Of a stretch of DNA of 64,000 bases, positions 61,403-64,000 are shown one piece after another. Below the pieces are notes generated by a model that was not told the origin of the DNA, ran no database searches, and was given only the letters and a program-made list of their open reading frames with translations. Where the stretch lies: contig JNDT01002046.1 in assembly GCA_000697055.1 (NCBI GenBank), positions 1-64,000 of the forward strand. Direction: 5' to 3'. The translations under genes and the position numbers were made by a program. Source of the DNA: Saksenaea vasiformis B4078. Taxonomy: Eukaryota; Mucoromycota; Mucoromycetes; Mucorales; Saksenaeaceae. Every line of letters begins with the position of its first letter. The first letter of the stretch is position 1.

Positions 61403-64000
61403 ATGTTGGTGCTTTCCGGAACCTCAGCGCTTTCAGACTTTAAGAGCAAAAGTATTCTGAAAAGCATTCAGCAGAATGTTCCGAAGGCGACATCTATTGC
61501 CGCTCTGCAAGTTCATTTTGTCCAGCCCCGGTCTGCGGACAGTCTCGCGTTGCTACAAAATACCAGCTCTGCTCAAGCCTGTATTCTGAATAGTCTCTTG
61601 CAGTATGGCTCAAACCCTATTGAGGAGGAGAAGGCCGCAGCGATACAAGCTTTCCTCTCCGCTGGTGCTCAGCCGCCCAACGCGACGGTTCTTCTCGTCG
61701 TTCCCCGCGCTGGCACGATCTCGCCATGGTCCTCCAAAGCTACGAATATCGCTCACTTGTGCAACCTGTATGATTATGTGGAGAGAATCGAGCGCGGTGT
61801 TGCTTACTTGGTCGCGAAAAGTGACGGATCGCAGCTGTCAAATGCCGAAATCGGATCGTTTGCCAACCTTATCCATGATCGCATGACACAGTCGATCCAC
61901 ACAGCTATCCCCCAAGGCGAATCCGTTTTCAAGCACGGTACACCCGCTCCGCTCACGATTGTTGATCTGCTGAGTGGTGAAGCTGCCAAGGATGCCAACA
62001 TTGCCCGCGAAAAGCTCGTTAAAGCTAATAAGGAACTTGGACTTGCTCTCGCAACGGATGAGATCGACTACCTCATCTCCGCTTTCGTGGGTACATCTGG
62101 TGAAGACGCGCTCCGCCGTAACCCTACCGACGTGGAACTGTTTATGTTTGCCCAGGTTAACTCTGAGCACTGTCGCCACAAGATTTTTGGCGCGGATTGG
62201 ACAATCGATGGCGAACTCAAGCCTCACTCTCTGTTTCAGATGATTAAGAACACGCACAAGATCAGTCCTCAGTACACACTTTCTGCTTACTCTGACAATG
62301 CTGCCGTCCTCGAGGGTTTCAAAGCGACGCGTTTTGCTCCGGGACAAGGCAATAGCTACAAACATTACGAAGAAGATGTCCACTACATTGCAAAGGTTCG
62401 TATCTATTTTTCTTTTTAAAGATCTCCGTAACTCATATACGCACAATGGATAGGTTGAAACACATAACCATCCCACAGCCGTCTCTCCTTTCCCCGGTGC
62501 TTCTACTGGATCAGGTGGTGAAATCCGTGACGAAGGCGCTGTCGGCCAGGGTTCTAAGCCTAAGGCTGGTTTGGTTGGTTTTACAGTCTCTAATCTTCTT
62601 ATTCCGGGTAACAAGCAACCTTGGGAAACGGACTTTGGAAGACCTGGCCATGTCGCCTCTTCATTCGACATCATGATTGAAGCTCCTCTTGGTGGTGCGG
62701 CGTTTAACAACGAATTTGGTCGCCCCGCTCTGACTGGTTACTTCCGCACATTTGCTGAGGAAGTTCCTGTCACGGAAACGCGCAATGAAGTGCGTGGATA
62801 CCATAAGCCCATCATGATTGCTGGTGGTTTGGGAAGTGTTCGACCTGCTCATGTCTTGAAGAAGCCGATTTCTCCTGGCGCACTCTTGATTGTCTTGGGT
62901 GGACCTAGTATGTTGATCGGTCTAGGTGGTGGTGCGGCTAGTTCCATGGCATCGGGCCAGAGCAGTGCCGACCTGGATTTCGCCTCTGTTCAGCGTGATA
63001 ACCCGGAAATGGAACGACGCGCTCAGCAGGTCATTGACGCATGTACTGCTTTGGGTCAAGATACCCCGATCGAATCAATTCACGATGTGGGCGCTGGTGG
63101 TCTCTCCAATGCTCTGCCCGAAATCGTTCATGACAGCGATCTTGGTGCAGAAATCGATCTTCGCAATGTTCCCTGCGATGATGCTAGTATGTCTCCCATG
63201 GAAATATGGTGTAATGAATCGCAAGAACGTTACGTGCTTGCAGTGGCACCTGAAAAGATTGGAATCTTTGAGGCATTCTGTGCTCGCGAACGCTGTCCTT
63301 ACGCGATTGTTGGAAAAGCGACGTCTGAGAAGCGTTTGGTCGTCAAGGATTCACTTCTTGGCAATGTGCCAATTGATCTGCCAATGCCTGTCCTGTTTGG
63401 TAAACCTCCAAAGATGTCCCGCAAGACGGAGTCGTTGAAGCCTGTGCGTCGTCCTTTCGACTCGAGTCTCAAGTCCTATGTGCAAGGCGCCAATGCATTA
63501 AACGACGTCCTGGTAGAATCTGCCTCGCGTGTGCTTCAGCTGCCATCTGTTGCATCCAAATCGTTCCTGGTTACCATTGGTGATCGATCTATTACGGCCC
63601 TTGTTGCGCGTGACCAGTTTGTCGGTCCATGGCAGGTACCCGTGGCTGATGTGGCTGTTACAACTACCTCGTATGGTGAAGATATTATTACAGGCGAGGC
63701 CATGGCGATGGGTGAGCGTACACCCTTGGCATTGTTGTCTGCTGCTGCTTCTGCTCGTATGGCCGTGGGTGAGTGTCTTACAAACCTTGTCGCCGCCAAT
63801 GTAGAAGATGTGAGCCGTATCCGCATGTCTGCCAACTGGATGTGCGCTGCAGATCATCCTGGTGAAGGTGCTGGTCTTTACGAAGCTGTGCAGGCAATCG
63901 GTCTCGAGCTTTGCCCTGCATTGGGTATTGCTATTCCTGTCGGCAAGGATTCTATGTCTATGAAGATGAAATGGAACGAACAAGGAGAGCAAAAGGAAGT
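61403..64000 (+). CDS. ADE6: Phosphoribosylformylglycinamidine (FGAM) synthase, 5' part, cut by window end
   Basis: Fourth step of de novo purine synthesis: FGAR + glutamine + ATP to FGAM. Exon 1 61403-62395 and exon 2 from 62454 join within the conserved [20 protein letters not shown]. Visible parts: the PurS-like N-terminal domain, linker ([18 protein letters not shown]), then the first AIR-synthase-like ATPase region with [18 protein letters not shown] glycine loop (here [20 protein letters not shown]), [45 protein letters not shown] and the start of the second half ([10 protein letters not shown]). The glutaminase domain lies beyond the window, so about 60 percent of the expected 1,330 or so residues are present. 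The frame runs open to position 64000. Confidence 0.96.

Overview
The window is nuclear DNA of a filamentous early-diverging fungus. Genes are split by many short introns (mostly 43-65 nt, GT..AG) and base composition is moderately AT-rich. Three things point to Mucoromycota (Mucorales or close relatives): a ceruloplasmin/hephaestin-type two-domain ferroxidase, a TRAP1 mitochondrial Hsp90 and a BK-type potassium channel, all families uncommon in Dikarya. This placement is inference; no rRNA or mitochondrial marker is present.

Layout. Positions 1-12,865 hold no gene I can recognise. They carry decayed sequence, two TIR-bearing non-autonomous transposons (6626-7291 with TA target duplication; 9686-10241 with an 8-bp duplication) and a 255-bp dispersed repeat. 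Next come a multicopper ferroxidase (+, 12866-13999), a BK-like K+ channel (-, 14061-18535), alanyl-tRNA synthetase (+, 20337-23641), a mariner-like MITE (24238-25013), an ENOSF1/L-fuconate dehydratase (+, 26436-27786), a small winged-helix-like ORF (-) and TRAP1 (+, 31274-33771). A looser stretch (34-38 kb) holds a poorly resolved membrane gene, a Ser/Pro-rich orphan and a small secreted-protein candidate. It is followed by a sugar porter (-, 38474-40414), 3.3 kb without a clear gene, a Mig1/CreA-type zinc-finger repressor (-) and a four-TM protein (-) that is divergent to an F-box protein (+). From 49 kb to the end the genes are dense and all on +: an intact DNMT1/DIM-2-class DNA cytosine methyltransferase, a 984-residue protein joining AT-hooks, five GATA-like zinc fingers and an Rrn5-like SANT region, a heat-shock transcription factor, an FKBP-TPR co-chaperone, and FGAM synthase cut by the window end.

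A non-coding repeat family of about 830-860 bp occurs three times (about 19.29-20.14 kb, 27.88-28.71 kb, and inverted at 43.75-44.61 kb), each copy in intergenic space.

The genes do not form one pathway. Themes are chaperone/stress biology (TRAP1, HSF, FKBP-TPR), carbon use (sugar porter, Mig1/CreA-like repressor, fuconate dehydratase) and chromatin/rDNA (methyltransferase next to the AT-hook/GATA/SANT protein). The most unusual item is the AT-hook + multi-GATA + Rrn5-like fusion. Exon structures were worked out by hand from frame continuity and splice consensus; most close perfectly in frame.
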